Of a DNA stretch of 31,022 nt, positions 1 to 12,045 are shown piece by piece. The position numbers were made by a program, and so were the translations under genes. The stretch is from Emmonsiellopsis sp. PD_33 (taxonomy: Eukaryota > Ascomycota > Eurotiomycetes > Onygenales > Ajellomycetaceae): positions 1 to 31,022 of the forward strand of contig JANTQF010000396.1 in NCBI GenBank assembly GCA_032988165.1. Direction: 5' to 3'. Every line of letters begins with the position of its first letter. Within the stretch, counting starts at the first letter, position 1. Below the pieces are notes generated by a model that did no database searches, was not told the origin of the DNA, and saw only the letters and a program-made list of their open reading frames with translations.

Positions 1-1684
1 GGGGGGTGGGGTGTGTGTTGTGTGGGGGCGTGGGTGGGATGAGGGAGGTTGGAGGTGGAGGGGGGGGGCGTGAGGGAGGTGGGCCGGTGGTTCGTGGGTG
101 GGGGTGGGGAGGTGGGCGCGTGATTCCGCCGCTTCTGTTCGCTTACGGGAAGGCTTTGGAGATTTTTCCGTCGTGGCGGATATTGATTCTTCTGATTGGG
201 TTTTTTGGGTTTTCTTCCGTGGGAGCTTTGATTTTGAGGAGGCAGGTTCAACTTTCACTTCGGGATTCAGGATTTCCCAAAGTGGCTCATGGGTTGACGT
301 ATCGATTTTTTTGATTTGTAACACGACCGTGTCGTCTTCGTTTGACGAAGCACTGCTCTTGGATGACGATGATGCTGTGGAAAGGAATGACGACCCTTCC
401 GACGCCCATTGGCTGCGGGTGGATGAGGAGGTTGCTGGTGTGCCGGATTGCGCGGTGACCTCCTTTACAGGGGCAGAATCCTCATTCCCCACCCTGCGGG
501 GTGATGGGGGAGCCGTATTAGCCCGTTGTAATGGCACTTGAGGACGAGGGAAGTTTGGATTATATGGTGCCAACAGCTTCGAGGGTTTAGACCCTGGTGG
601 TGCAGGAAATAGGGTTAATCTTGGTGACCTGGTGGGTGCTGGCGACGTTGCCCGTCTGGGTAGTGGCATTTGCGCTTGCTCCGGGTCCTCCTGTTGCGCA
701 ACAAATTAGAATTGTATATAATGAGAGTACAACGCCCTTATGATAAGCAAAGCCTACCTCTTCGTCATATGTCTTGAGCTTGTCAAGAACCTTGCTTCGT
801 CTTGCTAATAGCGTTGATGAAGGCGATTTGCCCAGCAAATTTCCAAACATCACACTATATCTCTCCATGTGGACATCAGGAATATCAACGCTAAGATATG
901 GAGCCACTAAGGATGGCGACTCTGATGAGGCAGGGTCGGTAGCAGCTGATGTCGATGGTCGTTGAATCTCTTCTGCTTCACGAACCAGTTTCTTGCTATG
1001 CTTCGGGGATTCCGAGTGCTTGGCCGCATTCTTAGATGCCTTTCTTTTGACTGGTTTGGCACCACCGTCCTCCACTTTGTTACTCGGCGGAGGCACATTA
1101 TCCCAAGGCTGGGGGGCATTGGACGTCTCATGGGAGGCGGGGGGTGTGATGCGATCCCGATGGGATGTTGCTGGCTGATCAAGCTGGTAAAATGGCTCAT
1201 TGGGTGGTGGCGGCAGATTCTTTGATCTAAATAGTCCTCCAATTTTCTTCCACTTGCTGGGCTTCGGTTTCGACTTTTCGGCTTCCGCATCATGCACATC
1301 CACCATAGGGTCATCTAGCGGGAACTGGAACGGCTGGGCGGGCTGCTGATTCCTCTGTAGCGTGGGACTCCCCAGAGCAATGCCTATCATCATCGTTTGA
1401 TCGTCTGATCCACAACGGCGATGTGTTTGTGGTGACGGTGGCTGTTCTGCTGCTGGCGATATCTGGAAGTCGAATGCAGGAGGGGCCCTCCACTCTTCTG
1501 GCTGCTGGCGTGAGTGTGAATCAAAGGTATTGCTTCGCCTAGGTTCAGTGACGTTGCCTGATACCTGGCCAAGAGGCTGCAGATCTGAGCGTGGCAGCGC
1601 ATCTGTATGAGTTAACGTAGGCTTGGAGATTGTGTCGCCGCCCGTGTTTGCGCGTTGTCTGCCCCTGAAGTACTTCATTGCCAT
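1..1684 (-). CDS. Conserved fungal hypothetical protein, low-complexity, partial (3' end beyond the window)
   Basis: Two exons on minus: 1684-758 and 690 to the window edge. They are separated by a 67-nt intron (757-691) with GTAGGC donor and CAG acceptor. Splicing keeps the frame exactly (309 codons, then 230 codons to base 1) and bypasses a stop met if the intron is read through. The start at 1684 opens with MAMKYFRGRQR. The protein is Ser/Pro/Lys-rich and mostly disordered. A basic-aromatic patch (PKPSKWKKIGGLFRSK, residues about 140-155) and a short ordered stretch near residues 275-310 (MERYSVMFGNLLGK, then RRSKVLDKLK) stand out. After the splice comes a proline/serine-rich tail with RANTAPPSP. 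The last ~60 codons before the edge are Pro/His-rich, coded by C-runs, and may suffer from sequencing error. No enzyme domain is visible. I recognise the style of a Eurotiales-conserved protein of unknown function but cannot assign a role. Confidence 0.75.
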
Positions 1685-4146
1685 TTTGACGGAGGCTCAT
1701 AGGACTGTGTTACGTTTGGATGGGGGGGACATGTAAACGGTTAGTTATGGAAAGACCAGCCTTGAGAATCGAAGTAAAAAATCGCTGAAATGAATGGACG
1801 GCTTTCCGGAAAGCCAAAAAAGCAATAAAAAAGAATGGAGGTAAGGCGTGAAGCAGCCACAGGTAAAGGAAGAAGAGAAGAAATTATAAAAGAAATCAAG
1901 GAGGCGGGAAAGAAGAAGGAAAGGAAAGCAGAACGACGCGACGGCGATAGTAGCTCGAATAAGGGACATGGACAGGAATGGTGGAGTTGCGACATGATCC
2001 CCGCCGATATTGTCCGCTATTTTTGAGCGCGGAACCATTCAGATATGTCGCAAGTAGATGAAGCAAGGATATGGGTGGATGGTACCTGCAGATGTCTAGA
2101 TTGCTGAAACGCGCTGCAGTGGTTCTCCATAAAGGGGAGAAATTACCGCTCTCTCACGGCAAGGTCAATAATAGTACACCTCGGAACCAGCTGCCTGCAC
2201 AGAATCGCGTCGTTAAATTAGGAGATCATCAACATCCTGGATCAAGAACTTTCAGGCGCCTTGACGTCCAATGTTAGTGGTTGAATAATTGAATCTCCAA
2301 TTCCATGCAGCTGCCAGTCACGATCGAGAAATCCGTCGCACCGTCAGAAACCCCTCCAACGGCCCAGTATTTTCACTTGTTGTAGCCGCCACCGAGCCGT
2401 CCAGACTCCAGGGGCAGTAGTTTTGGTGTCGTTGGCTGTAACCTCAGGGCAGGGCATCGGGCGATATGTTTGTCATCCAGGGCGCCGCTCACGGCATCTT
2501 ATCAGCCAATTGGGGGGTGCGATGCAAGCGTGGGAACAAAAGCAAAACCCTCCAAAACTGCCTCTAATTCGAAGTTCAAATCCAAAGCATTTTAGAATTG
2601 GATTATTGGATGATGTGATTCGTCTAGCGTCATCTGGAAGAAATTTGCCTTCTGCCTCTGAAGCGGCAAGCTGAAACCACCGAGGCCTGTCGATTTGTGG
2701 CTACCACTTATTATTAGACAACGCAAGACGAGACCACCCTGCCCCAGACTCACGTTCTGTAAATCGGTTTCAAGGAGGGGCCAACTTAAATTTTGAGCGC
2801 GAGGCTTGTTGTCCATTTATCATCCCACAATTAGGTGAGATTTGGGGACCCTTGTTGCCGCTTCCATGGTTCGGATAGAGAACCAAGGGAAGCCAGGACC
2901 ATCGGTTTTAGCTGGCTGTCCCAAGCTAGTTAACTAGCGGACGCTTGGACTTGGGGTCCTGACAAGGCGATCATGATCCTACTGGTGATAACGACGGTGT
3001 CAGTGCCGAGTTTGATCTGGCAGCAATGACATACCGCTTCCCCGGAAAGGGTCTGCTTGGAACATGCACGACATCCATAGCACCACTTTTGCATTTAAAT
3101 AAGAGGAGGGCCCAAGAAGACGGGGTATCCCAACTGATCAAACCCAATAGGGCAATGGGATCAACTACGACATAATATTCCATGGGGTAGTGTTTTGCAG
3201 CTTGCCAGCACAGGAAGGCGGGCGCCTCTATGATGTCCCTGGGTGGGAGATTATGGGATGCACAGAAGCCAGACATGACAGCTGGAAGATTCTAGTTGAA
3301 CTTAATTGTCAAGACTGGGGTTTGGATGCTGGTTGTTACTGGTGGGATGTGCTGGGGTGGTTTATGCTTTTGGGGTTGAAGAATCCCGATCATCCTCAGG
3401 ACTGCTGCGTCTGCCTCATCTAGTTCCCGGGGTGTATATTCCCGCCTTGACTCTCTGTAAAATCGAGGGCTAAGAGGGTGGCACGGCGATCACCCAGGGC
3501 TGACAGGCAGACCTAGTCGATGTCCATTCTAGTCTTCGTGGTGGAAATGCGTATTCCCCATGTAGCCATGTGACCACCAGCTGAGGATCGTACTCTTTTC
3601 TACCCCGTAATAGAAACCAGTCGACGTATACCGCCTGATATAATAAGGGTTAGTGGTCAGCCTGGCAGAGATATGGATGGAGCGGGGTATACGGGGGGTG
3701 GCAGGAATACAGTCACCAACCAGTACAGCTAGCTGGCAATGCGGGCAGCATGTCCAGACATCAGACCGTAGAGAAGCAGTATAGTATCCAAGTGAAGCCG
3801 TCGACACTCAGCCGTGGTGAGGGATGTCGTTGTGCAAGAAGTCGACGTTGTTGATGGCGGGGTATGGACTGCTGGCTTAGGTAAGAACTCCCCCCACCTG
3901 ATTTATTTTTGTTGTTGCTGTCCACTCCTTCAACCTCATCTTCCTCTCCGATCCCGTCTTCCTCGTCCTCAACTCCATTAACTATCTCTCCCAGAGCCGT
4001 CGAATCCACCGACTCTGTCTTTTACACCAGGTGCCTCTCCCTTTTCCCTATCCCGGCCGAGTCCCCCGCTCTAACCCGCCTTGTCCAGCTGTCATCCGGC
4101 CCGTTCTCGGTTTATACAGGGCGCCCTTCACATCCCTCCAAACACA
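1685..4146. other. Long intergenic region, no gene recognised
   Basis: About 2.5 kb between two divergently transcribed genes. Short open frames occur on both strands (for example 2971-3276 minus and 3529-3807 minus), but none shows a domain, a convincing splice structure or a typical fungal start context. The stretch 3900-4140 is strongly pyrimidine-rich on the plus strand (runs of TCCTC/CTCC). That is usual just upstream of fungal transcripts, so it probably holds the core promoter and 5' leader of the profilin-like gene. A GTAAGA...CTCCCAG pair inside it could be a 5'-UTR intron. Nothing else is supported. Confidence 0.5.
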
Positions 4147-4979
4147 ATGGCCGACCCCTCCGTTAATAAGCCCGTCGGTTGGGCCGGTATGTTCTTCCGC
4201 TGTCTTTGTTCTGCATTAAGGCCCTGGGTGGCCGGCATCGTAACACCAAAGCTGACCTGTATTGCTGCAAACTAGATTATCTCAATGGGTATATATCCCC
4301 CCTCCGCTTCTCCGCTTTCTCCCCCGCTCCCTTCTACCACCCCATCCCCGTCGATATCATACACTTGGAACAGTGGAACTGACCGTCCTTTCCCTTGCCA
4401 GCCTCCTCCAGTTCCCAGGAATCGACAAGGCCGCCATCTACAGCGCTGACCCACAGTACGCCAACTCGCCCTGTGCTAGCTCGCCAGGCTATTTGGTATG
4501 CCATATCCATCCCTCGAGGCGGTGAAAGACGAGTTGGGGCCATAGCGGGGATCCGCAACCGGCTGGCACCACAGCTAATATGATATATTCAATCGAACCA
4601 GGCCCAGCCAAATGAGGTGGCTTACATCCTCAACTCGTTTGTCGATGGGAAGCCAGACGAGCCAAAGGAGGTTCAAACAAACGGCTTCTCCTTCGCCGGC
4701 GAGAAATACTTCTTCGTTAGATCGGATAAGGATCCCGATTGCCTCATCGGCCGGAAGGTTGTTTCAGCCCTACATCTCATCCCTTCAACGGCCAATTCCA
4801 CCGCGTAATGCTAACCAATCCACCCCCGCTATCAGATGAAGGAAGGCATCGTCATCTACAAAACCCGCTCGGCCCTCTTCATCGCCCACCACCCCTCCGA
4901 CGCCCTGACCAACAACGTCAACGAGTACGTCGACGGCTGGGCCAGATATCTCATTAATGCCGAGAATGCCCAGGGTTGA
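4147..4979 (+). CDS. Profilin-like actin-binding protein (divergent)
   Basis: Five exons restore one frame of 148 codons: 4147-4186, 4276-4288 (only 13 nt), 4402-4495, 4602-4757 and 4836-4979. All introns are GT..AG; the last has a GCTAAC branch site. The product begins MADPSVNKPVGWADYLNGLL, then has FPGIDKAAIYSAD, which lines up with the profilin N-terminal pattern WQ-Y-D-L...G-IDKAAI. The C-terminal exon has KEGIVIYKTRSALFIAHHP and ends in an amphipathic helix around VDGWARYLINA, as in profilins (G-I-V-K-T..A....H). Profilins bind G-actin, poly-proline and phosphoinositides in the cytosol. The usual fungal profilin is about 126-132 residues and starts MSWQAYVD. This one has an extra N-terminal segment and an acidic loop (FVRSDKDPDCLIG). 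It may therefore be a paralogue rather than the essential profilin. The family call is firm; actin binding is inferred. Confidence 0.8.
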
Positions 4980-5518
4980 GAGGGGAGTTGAGAGCGTGGA
5001 CAATTTTTTTCAGCAGAATCCAATAAATGCTGTCATAACAACTAAATATGAGTCGAATGAAATGATTTAGCTTTCCTTTTCTTTTGTCATTTTTTTTTTA
5101 CTTAACTTCGTTCGCATTTCGGAGAGGGGGGGGGAGACTTTTGCAGGATGCTGCGAAGGTATAATGAATGTATGCTCCGATTATATCATATACCCATTAA
5201 AAATATCAGATAGTAAATATGCGCAAGTTCCTTACAGGGTGTTCTCCTTCAGTTGTTGGTATTGGTAATCTGTGGGAATGTTCAATCTCTATAAAGTTGT
5301 ATCATGTATGCCATGATTCATAATGCATTTCAAATCTCCCCTCCATTCATTCATTCCGCCACCACTAACAGACACCACGGGGCTCAACGCGCTCAATTAC
5401 AACAGAAAAGGCAAGGTATATATTATAAACCAACACCAACAAAGACACGTGGATGGATGGCCCAGGGCATTAAATAGATATCAACAAGGAAACGCACCAC
5501 CAATCAAAAATCAAAATA
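4980..5518. other. Convergent 3' region between profilin-like gene and got1
   Basis: AT-rich 3' flanks of two converging genes. AATAAA-like elements follow the profilin stop (CAATAAATG near 5021). A T/C-rich stretch at about 5074-5100 and an A-rich stretch at 5180-5220 may serve 3' end formation. No open frame worth calling. Confidence 0.5.
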
Positions 5519-6392
5519 TCAAACAGGCAACTCCCCCTGCCCAGTCGTCCCACCCCTCCCCCCCGCCGTGCCCACAAACACCAACGCCCTCTTCAACGGC
5601 GGCCCGATAACCGGCACCCCCGCAACAAACGCCGACAACGTGACCAGAAAGTCCCCGAAGAGCACAAATACCCCGTACAACTCGACGATGAAACCGATCA
5701 GCGGCCAGCGGAAGAGGATTAGCAGAATTCCTAGCGCGAAGGTTATGGTGCCGGTGAGCTTTTGGCGGCGGGCGAAGAAGGAGAGGGTTTTGGAGGGGCC
5801 GAGGATTAGGGGGAGGCCGATTAGGAAGAGGATCTAGTGGTTTAGTTGTTAGTGGGGTTGTACCTTTGGGTGGGGAGGGGGGTTGGTTACATTTCCCATT
5901 GCGAGCCTGGGGGGTTGTTAGCTGTGGTTCATCAAGTAGGGTGAGGGGGAAGGGAGCCATACATTGACCGGTCAAAAAACATAAGTAGGCCGAAGAAGAT
6001 GAATAGACTCCCTGTTTTTCCGCGAGGATATGTATTAATTAACATCGCATTCCGGCTTTAGCTAGCGTGGATAACGTAAAGGGGCATTTCTAGATGTCGT
6101 CTTGCGGATGGAATTGATTCATTGATCGAACGTACCGCCGGAGCAAAACACCACACCGATCTCTATATTCAAAGCACACACGTTAGCAAAATCCCAGCTA
6201 TACCCAGGCATAAATCCGACTTCGACGGGAAACACGGTGCCCTAGCCCTTGCGCATCGGTACCAATCCCGCGCAAACCGCCCCGGCATCGCATTATATCA
6301 TCCAGCTCCTGAAAACGCCCATATCCGCCTCCCCGAAGCTCCCGCGATAGGTATCACTCACTCTGCATATCCGATAACCACATCGTCGGCAT
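5519..6392 (-). CDS. got1: Got1 family Golgi vesicle-transport membrane protein
   Basis: Five exons on minus: 6392-6362, 6162-6136 (27 nt), 6011-5963, 5906-5891 (16 nt) and 5833-5519, giving 145 residues. All junctions are GT..AG and in frame. The product reads MPTMWLSDMQKIGVVFCSGG, then FIFFGLLMFFDRSMLAMGN, ILFLIGLPLILGPSKT, FFARRQKLTGTITFALGI, RWPLIGFIVELYGVFVLFGD and AGVPVIGPPL. These are the landmarks of Got1 (the FFDR, LGP-KT and RQK-GT motifs) with four hydrophobic helices. Got1 is a small tetraspan protein of early Golgi/ER membranes acting in ER-to-Golgi and intra-Golgi vesicle traffic. Family length is about 138-142 residues, which fits. ATG 6383 (MWLSD) is an alternative start that matches yeast Got1 better. 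The Copia element sits about 370 bp upstream of its start. Confidence 0.93.
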
Positions 6393-6763
6393 CTTGACTT
6401 CTCTCTCGCTCCGCGCGCGTCACTTCTGGATCAGGTATTCGCACACCCCTCGCAGCCAGCAGTGGAGTGGAAGAGGGTATTTATCGGTTTTGAACGCAGC
6501 GAGCAACAGCGGGCTCTAGATCGACCTTGGATAGACGTGGTATGCGATCTATGGGGTGGTTCTTCGCGTCGATATCAGGAGTCTGCGGAGGTAGAAATGG
6601 GGTTAGATATAATTGTCCAGATAGACGGGTAGGAATTGGATTGACTATAAGAAATATACGGTCCAACCACTACCGCCGAAAGCCAGCGGCCACGGAGCAT
6701 GCCGTGCACGGCAGGGAGAATAATGAGGCCGGTCTCTTGCACATGCCATTGCGCCAGGGGAAA
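6393..6763. promoter_or_regulatory. Upstream region of got1, truncated by a retrotransposon
   Basis: About 370 bp between the got1 start and the target-site duplication. It is CpG-normal, ordinary GC DNA. No TATA box or known operator is clear. Whatever lay further upstream was displaced by 5.7 kb when the element inserted, so native promoter parts may now lie after 12438. Confidence 0.4.
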
Positions 6764-6768
6764 CTTTT
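6764..6768. repeat. Target-site duplication, left copy (CTTTT)
   Basis: CTTTT directly precedes the left LTR (TGTCGG...). The same five bases follow the right LTR at 12434-12438. A 5-bp duplication is usual for Copia integrases and shows that both element ends are the original insertion ends. Confidence 0.9.
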
Positions 6769-6945
6769 TGTCGGGAATCCCGAGATATCTCGTATTCATG
6801 CAATCTCACTTAGAATTAGTGTTTACACAGCCACCCACATTCCCTCATACAAAATAGCTAGGGTTCCTATGAACCACCATTAGTTTTACAATATCATTCA
6901 ATTCATACAAGATTTTACCTCTATATGCAATGTTCAATGCTGACA
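6769..6945 (+). repeat. 5' long terminal repeat (177 bp)
   Basis: Starts TGTCGGGAAT and ends GCTGACA. It matches 12257-12433 over its full length with about eight differences by eye, all transitions and all confined to the first ~33 and last ~8 bases. The central ~135 bases are identical. Its outer edge keeps three CpGs (6772, 6781, 6791). Its inner edge has TpG where the other LTR has CpG. Confidence 0.95.
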
Positions 6946-6960
6946 GTTATGAGCCCAGCA
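6946..6960 (+). other. Primer-binding site complementary to the initiator tRNA-Met anticodon loop
   Basis: GTTATGAGCCC begins at the first base after the 5' LTR. It is the exact reverse complement of GGGCTCATAAC in the initiator tRNA-Met gene of this window (23417-23427). The next four bases (AGCA) also pair if two former CpGs became CpA (GGCG expected). The primer 3' end would be tRNA position 39, as in Drosophila copia, which uses a cleaved 5' half of initiator tRNA-Met. The site supports half-tRNA priming rather than priming from the acceptor end. Confidence 0.85.
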
Positions 6961-7299
6961 ATTTCCATTGCATATTTGACTTGATTTTTGTTGTTATTAT
7001 CATCATTTCATCATTTTTCACCCTATACTGCATGCTTTTTGCATGAAATAGTGATAACCTCTGAAAAAGACCCAAGGGAATGTCCCCTAGATCCATGGGA
7101 TCCATTGAAAATGGAGCCATGGAGCTCCACAAACCAAGCTTTTGAATGCCAAAAGCTCTATATTAATTGAAAAAATGGGGCTATGTGAGTGCCTCTAATG
7201 ATCTGAAAACTAAAAAAGTGGAGCTCTCAGAGCTCTATCCACCTCACCATGTCTGATGCCACTACCTGATGTATGATAGTGACACTGAAGAACAGTAAG

Positions 7300-10200
7300 G
7301 ATTGGGAGATTTGATATATGAATATTGTATTGATAGTGAGCAATTATGGAGTTTATAATTATATTGATTTAACAAAGGAAGATTATTGGCTGGAAGTAGA
7401 AGAACCTGAGATTGAGGATGGTGAATCTGAAAAATTATTTGAAAAATGAGTGGTAGTGTATGAAAAATGTTAAATGGCTATGAATAAGATGTATGACATT
7501 GTCACAATGTCAGTTTTGAGAGTGGAGATAGAGCATGTCATGAAGGTGGGTAATACTCATGTTAAAGATATTATTAAAGTGCTGTGATATTATCTCTCTC
7601 CCACTACTGAAGATTGAAAAAATAAAGTCAGAAATTAATATAATGCTCTGATGAAGAAACTAAATAGTAAGAATATTGAAAAATGATTAGATGACTGGTC
7701 TATAATTTATAAAAAGATATGAAATGTGGAGATTAGGGATCTATTCAACCTAGAGAGTGATTTTTTGATGGCTAACTGAGTGATTGATCTGATGATTGCT
7801 GAAGGATTTAGATCTATTATCTCATATAATAAAAAGATGGGTGTGAATGTTATTAACCTAGAATGATTAGTTAGAGAGATTAAGATTCAATATTGTGAGA
7901 TGGAAGTCTTAAAAAATGGTTATAATGCTGTTTTTGTGACCTTTAGTAGCCTGGGTGGGGAAAAGGAAGAATCCACTGATGACATAAATCTGCCTGCAAA
8001 AGACTTGCAAAAGGAAGCTAAAGATTCAAAAAAGAAAGATAAAAAGACTCATAATCTATGTATCTATGGCAAACCTGGGTATTCAGCAGGAAATTGCTGG
8101 TATCTCAACCCTATGATAAGATCTGAGTGGTTCATAGGTTATGATGATATACATAAAAAGATGGATGAGATGTTAAAAGATGAGAAAGTCAAGATGAAGA
8201 TTGAGGTAGAGATTAAGAAGATAAATAGTAAGACTGATGTAAGCCTATAGATGAATCTCTCAACTGTTTATTAAATACCTTCAATCTCATGTGAAGCTGC
8301 AGATAGATTGTTAATTTTGAGTGCTAAATCTAGCTTGTTAAATCATCTATTAAGAGATAGCTGAGTGTATGATATGGGTGGAGAATCTCACATTTGCAAT
8401 GATAGGTCTAAATTTATTGATTTTATAGAGAAACACAATGTGTTGTTCTATATAGATAACTTCTATATGAAAATTCAAGGTTATGAGACTACTGTCATAT
8501 ATCTCATGAATCTGATGACCTGAAAATGCTTTATGACCATACTATTTAATATGATGTATATTCTGGATTTTTATATGAATATCTTTAGCTGGGTAAGACC
8601 ATTCATGAAAGGAATCTTGCTGCACATAGAGATGATGATGTTAAGAGATAATGAGAAACCTTGAGTGTTACTTACATGGAAAGGTAACCTCATGTGCTTA
8701 GAATATAACCTGTATTTAAATACTATACTGATGTTAATATTCTTTGCCCTTACTGAATATAGGAAGTATTCTGAGGCCCTAAAGATTTCAATGATGTTAG
8801 TGGAGGTTTAGTATAGATAACTGAGATATAGTTCTAAGACCTCAATTACTCACCTGCAGAATGCATCTGAAGGTGTAATTATAATAGGCAAGTTCATGGA
8901 AGGGGGAGAGAAAGAGTTGAATTCTTACCTTTAAGAAGTTGTATGTTACTATCAAATGTGTGAGCTTTTAAAAGTGAAAAATCAGATATCTTGCAGGCTG
9001 CATGTCTGCTCTACCAAACCATTTGAATGCTTCTATATTAATCTTATAGAGAATAAGAAAGGTTGCTATTATAATCAGCAGTAAATGATGTATTTTACAT
9101 GTGATTTCTTATGGTTCCAGATCATATAAAATGTGGTTTGTAAGTCTGAACTCAAGAAAGCTCTCCCTATAGTTGTGAAATAAATTAAATGCCAGTTCAA
9201 TATAGATATCAAGATTATATGTGTTGATAATGAAATAAGCATATATTTGAATAAGATAGATGAGTAGATTCTAGAAGAAGACCTCACAAGAGAGTTCTCA
9301 TCAGAATATATGCATGAATAGAATGGTGCAGCTGAATGTGCAGGTGTGCTATTAATTGAAAAAGTAAGATGCTTGTAGATAGATGGATATTTACCCTCAG
9401 AGCTCTCACTCAAGATATATATGGTGGCTGGCTATCTTATTAATTGAATCCCTACATGTCTGTTGAGGTAGAAGTTGCTGTTGCTAGCTCTATGAGAGTA
9501 TCTTAACCTTTCTAACAAGCCTTCATCTGCTTACCTATATGTATATGAATATTGTGCATATGTGAAGATTCTGAATGAAGTTCTTAATTATATGAGAGCT
9601 TCAAAACTAGAATCTAGAGCACATGTTGATTATCTCATTGAATACAATTTAATAAATATCTGGAGGATTTGGATTCTGCACTTACAATGTGTTATAAGGA
9701 CTAAAGATATGATGTTTAATGAATCAGTTCAATTTGACCTGCAGAAATCTCATATTGAAGAGCTACTGTAAGAATCTGTTACAAATGAGATTGCTGAGGT
9801 GTTATAAACACCTATAACTGAACTAGTGATCTCTGAGGTCTGCAAATAGAATGAGATATTAGATTCTACTGATATAGATATTTTCTGCCCTGAAGATGTT
9901 AAATAAATGGAAAAAATAGCTGAATCTGATGATAAAAGTGGTTAAAGAGATGTGAATGAACCTTTAATGTCTAAATCAACATCAAAACTGCAGGTTTGGG
10001 GGGGTGAGCAAGTGGATGAACAGGTTGATAGAGAGATTATTAAATCTGATGATTTCAGTAGCCAGCTACAGAGTAAACTACAGGCCTTGCTAAATAAATG
10101 TGAGAAGGTGCCTGAGCAACCTCAACTATCTGAACTGCCTGATATCTTACCCCTAGATCTCTTCAATTAACCAAATTGAGTGCCATGGGTGCATGAGATC

Positions 10201-12045
10201 TCTGTGAACTTCAATGAATTAAATATAGTCTCTGGCAAATAAGTTAGACATACTATACACTTCAATGGAATTAAATGTGCAAAAAATAACCCTGCTCAGC
10301 AGTTTTGTGTGATATTTAGTGTGATTATGAACCTCATGCCTCAGAAAGAAAGTAATGTATGATTGCATAGAGATAAACTCCCTCTGCCATCAAATCATTG
10401 GAACTCACTAAAAATGTATAAATATAGTGAGGATTTCATTAACACTGTGATCTGGGAATGAGAGATAATTACCCAGAAGGATACATATAAAATAGTGCCT
10501 AGGCTGTCTGAAAATGTGTCAGTGATCCCCCTACACTGGGTGTTTACCTATAAATTTGATAATGATGGATTTCTCAATAAGTTCAAAGTATGTATCTGTA
10601 TTTGAGGCAACCTTCAACCTCCTAGTGAAAAGGATATGAGAGCTCACATGCTTGCTGGCAGGATGTACTGCATGTTAATGATGATAATGATGGCTTTTAA
10701 CCTTAATATCAAGTAACTTGATGGTGTGAATGCCTTTATAAATAGTGATATAAATGAGGAAGTCTATTATAAATTGCTAAATGGATGATAGAGACTTTCT
10801 GGCCTTGCCTCCCTGAGGTGATCTCTTACCTTGCTCAAATTGAAAAAAGGCCTATATGAATTATATTGTTTGCCACTGCTTTGGTTGAATGAAGTCACAA
10901 AAATACTGCTACATATAGGATTTACCCCTTTACCTGATGATAGATGCCTCTTTTTGAATAATTGAATAATCATTTTCTTTTATATTGATGATTTTGTTAC
11001 TCTTTCAGACAAGGATGATATAAATGAGAGGAATTAGGTGGTTTGAGAACTCATGAATACCTATGAGATCTATGATATGAAAGAACTATGTTGGTTCTTA
11101 AACACCTGTATTATTTAAAATAGAGTGAATTTGAAGCTCTAGATCTACCTTGATTTCTATATTAATAAGTTGGTAGCTACATATCATCTTGAGTAATCCC
11201 TATGAACTTGTGGAGTGCCTCTTATGGGTGTGAAACTTAAGGCCTATAAGGCTGAATTGACTCCTGCAAAAATCCACTACTACTAGTAATGTGTTGGATC
11301 TTACATCTATCTGGCTATTATTATGAGGCCTGATATTATATATACTGCATTGAAGCTCATGTCCTTCATGCAGAATCTATTAGATGTTCATTTGACTGAG
11401 ATAAATCATATTATTACTTATTTATGAGATATGTGGAATTATACCATCTAATATGATAGTAGGTATGATGGATTCCTACTTGAACAATTGATGAATCCAC
11501 CTATAAATTCAACTATGCCACTGAATTCCAATATAAATCCTGAAGTCATTGAATACTCTAGTGATACTAGCTTTATGGATAATGTTGACTGTCAGTCTAT
11601 AACTAAATATCTATTCAAAATGTATGATAGCCTAGTTGATTGAAAGTCTACCTGGCAGGCTATAATAACTACCTCTATGATGAAGGCTGAACTTCTCATT
11701 ATATTGCATGCTGAATGAGAGATTATATGGTAGAAGTAATTCCTCATTCAAATTCAATTTAATCCTGAGTATAAGATCTCTATTAAATGTGATAATACTC
11801 AAATGGTAGAGTTATTAAATAAGAGTGATCTGCAGATTAATATGCACCTTTGCCATGTTAATATACATGGCAGTTGGCTTTGTGAGTAAGTTCAAAGCTC
11901 TGATATTAATATAACCTGGGTCTCTATGGTAGAAATGCCTGTGGATGGCCTGATGAAGGGTCTTCTGCTGCAGAAACATCAAAACTTTCTTAAATACCTT
12001 GATATTATTAATATTACTAATCTCATTGATATACAGTGAGATTTA
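7300..12045 (+). pseudogene. Degenerate Copia gag-pol
   Basis: Read through stops, the frame shows the whole Copia polyprotein. Gag ends with a knuckle near 8059-8097 (C-I-Y-G-K-P-G-Y...C); it lacks the second Cys codon and has Tyr for His. The protease site is near 8365-8400 (YDMGGESHICNDRSKF; DMG where D-S/T-G is expected). The integrase core lies at about 9100-9450, with SSEYMHE-stop-NGAAE; the stop TAG at 9319 stands where Gln (CAG) is expected. RT spans about 10380-11030 and includes WVFTYKFDNDGFLNKFK, K-stop-LDGVNAFINSD (TAA at 10714 for Gln) and the catalytic YIDD at 10981-10992. RNase H lies at about 11570-11740 (DTSFMDN...DWKSTWQA), and the polyprotein ends near 12040. Many TGA stops fit CGA (Arg) to TGA changes. 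No stretch longer than about 116 codons stays open, so it cannot make functional protein. The start is approximate. Confidence 0.85.

Noticed and set aside
7900..8250. 116-codon frame as an independent gene
   Set aside because: It is the end of the Copia Gag with the zinc-knuckle remnant.
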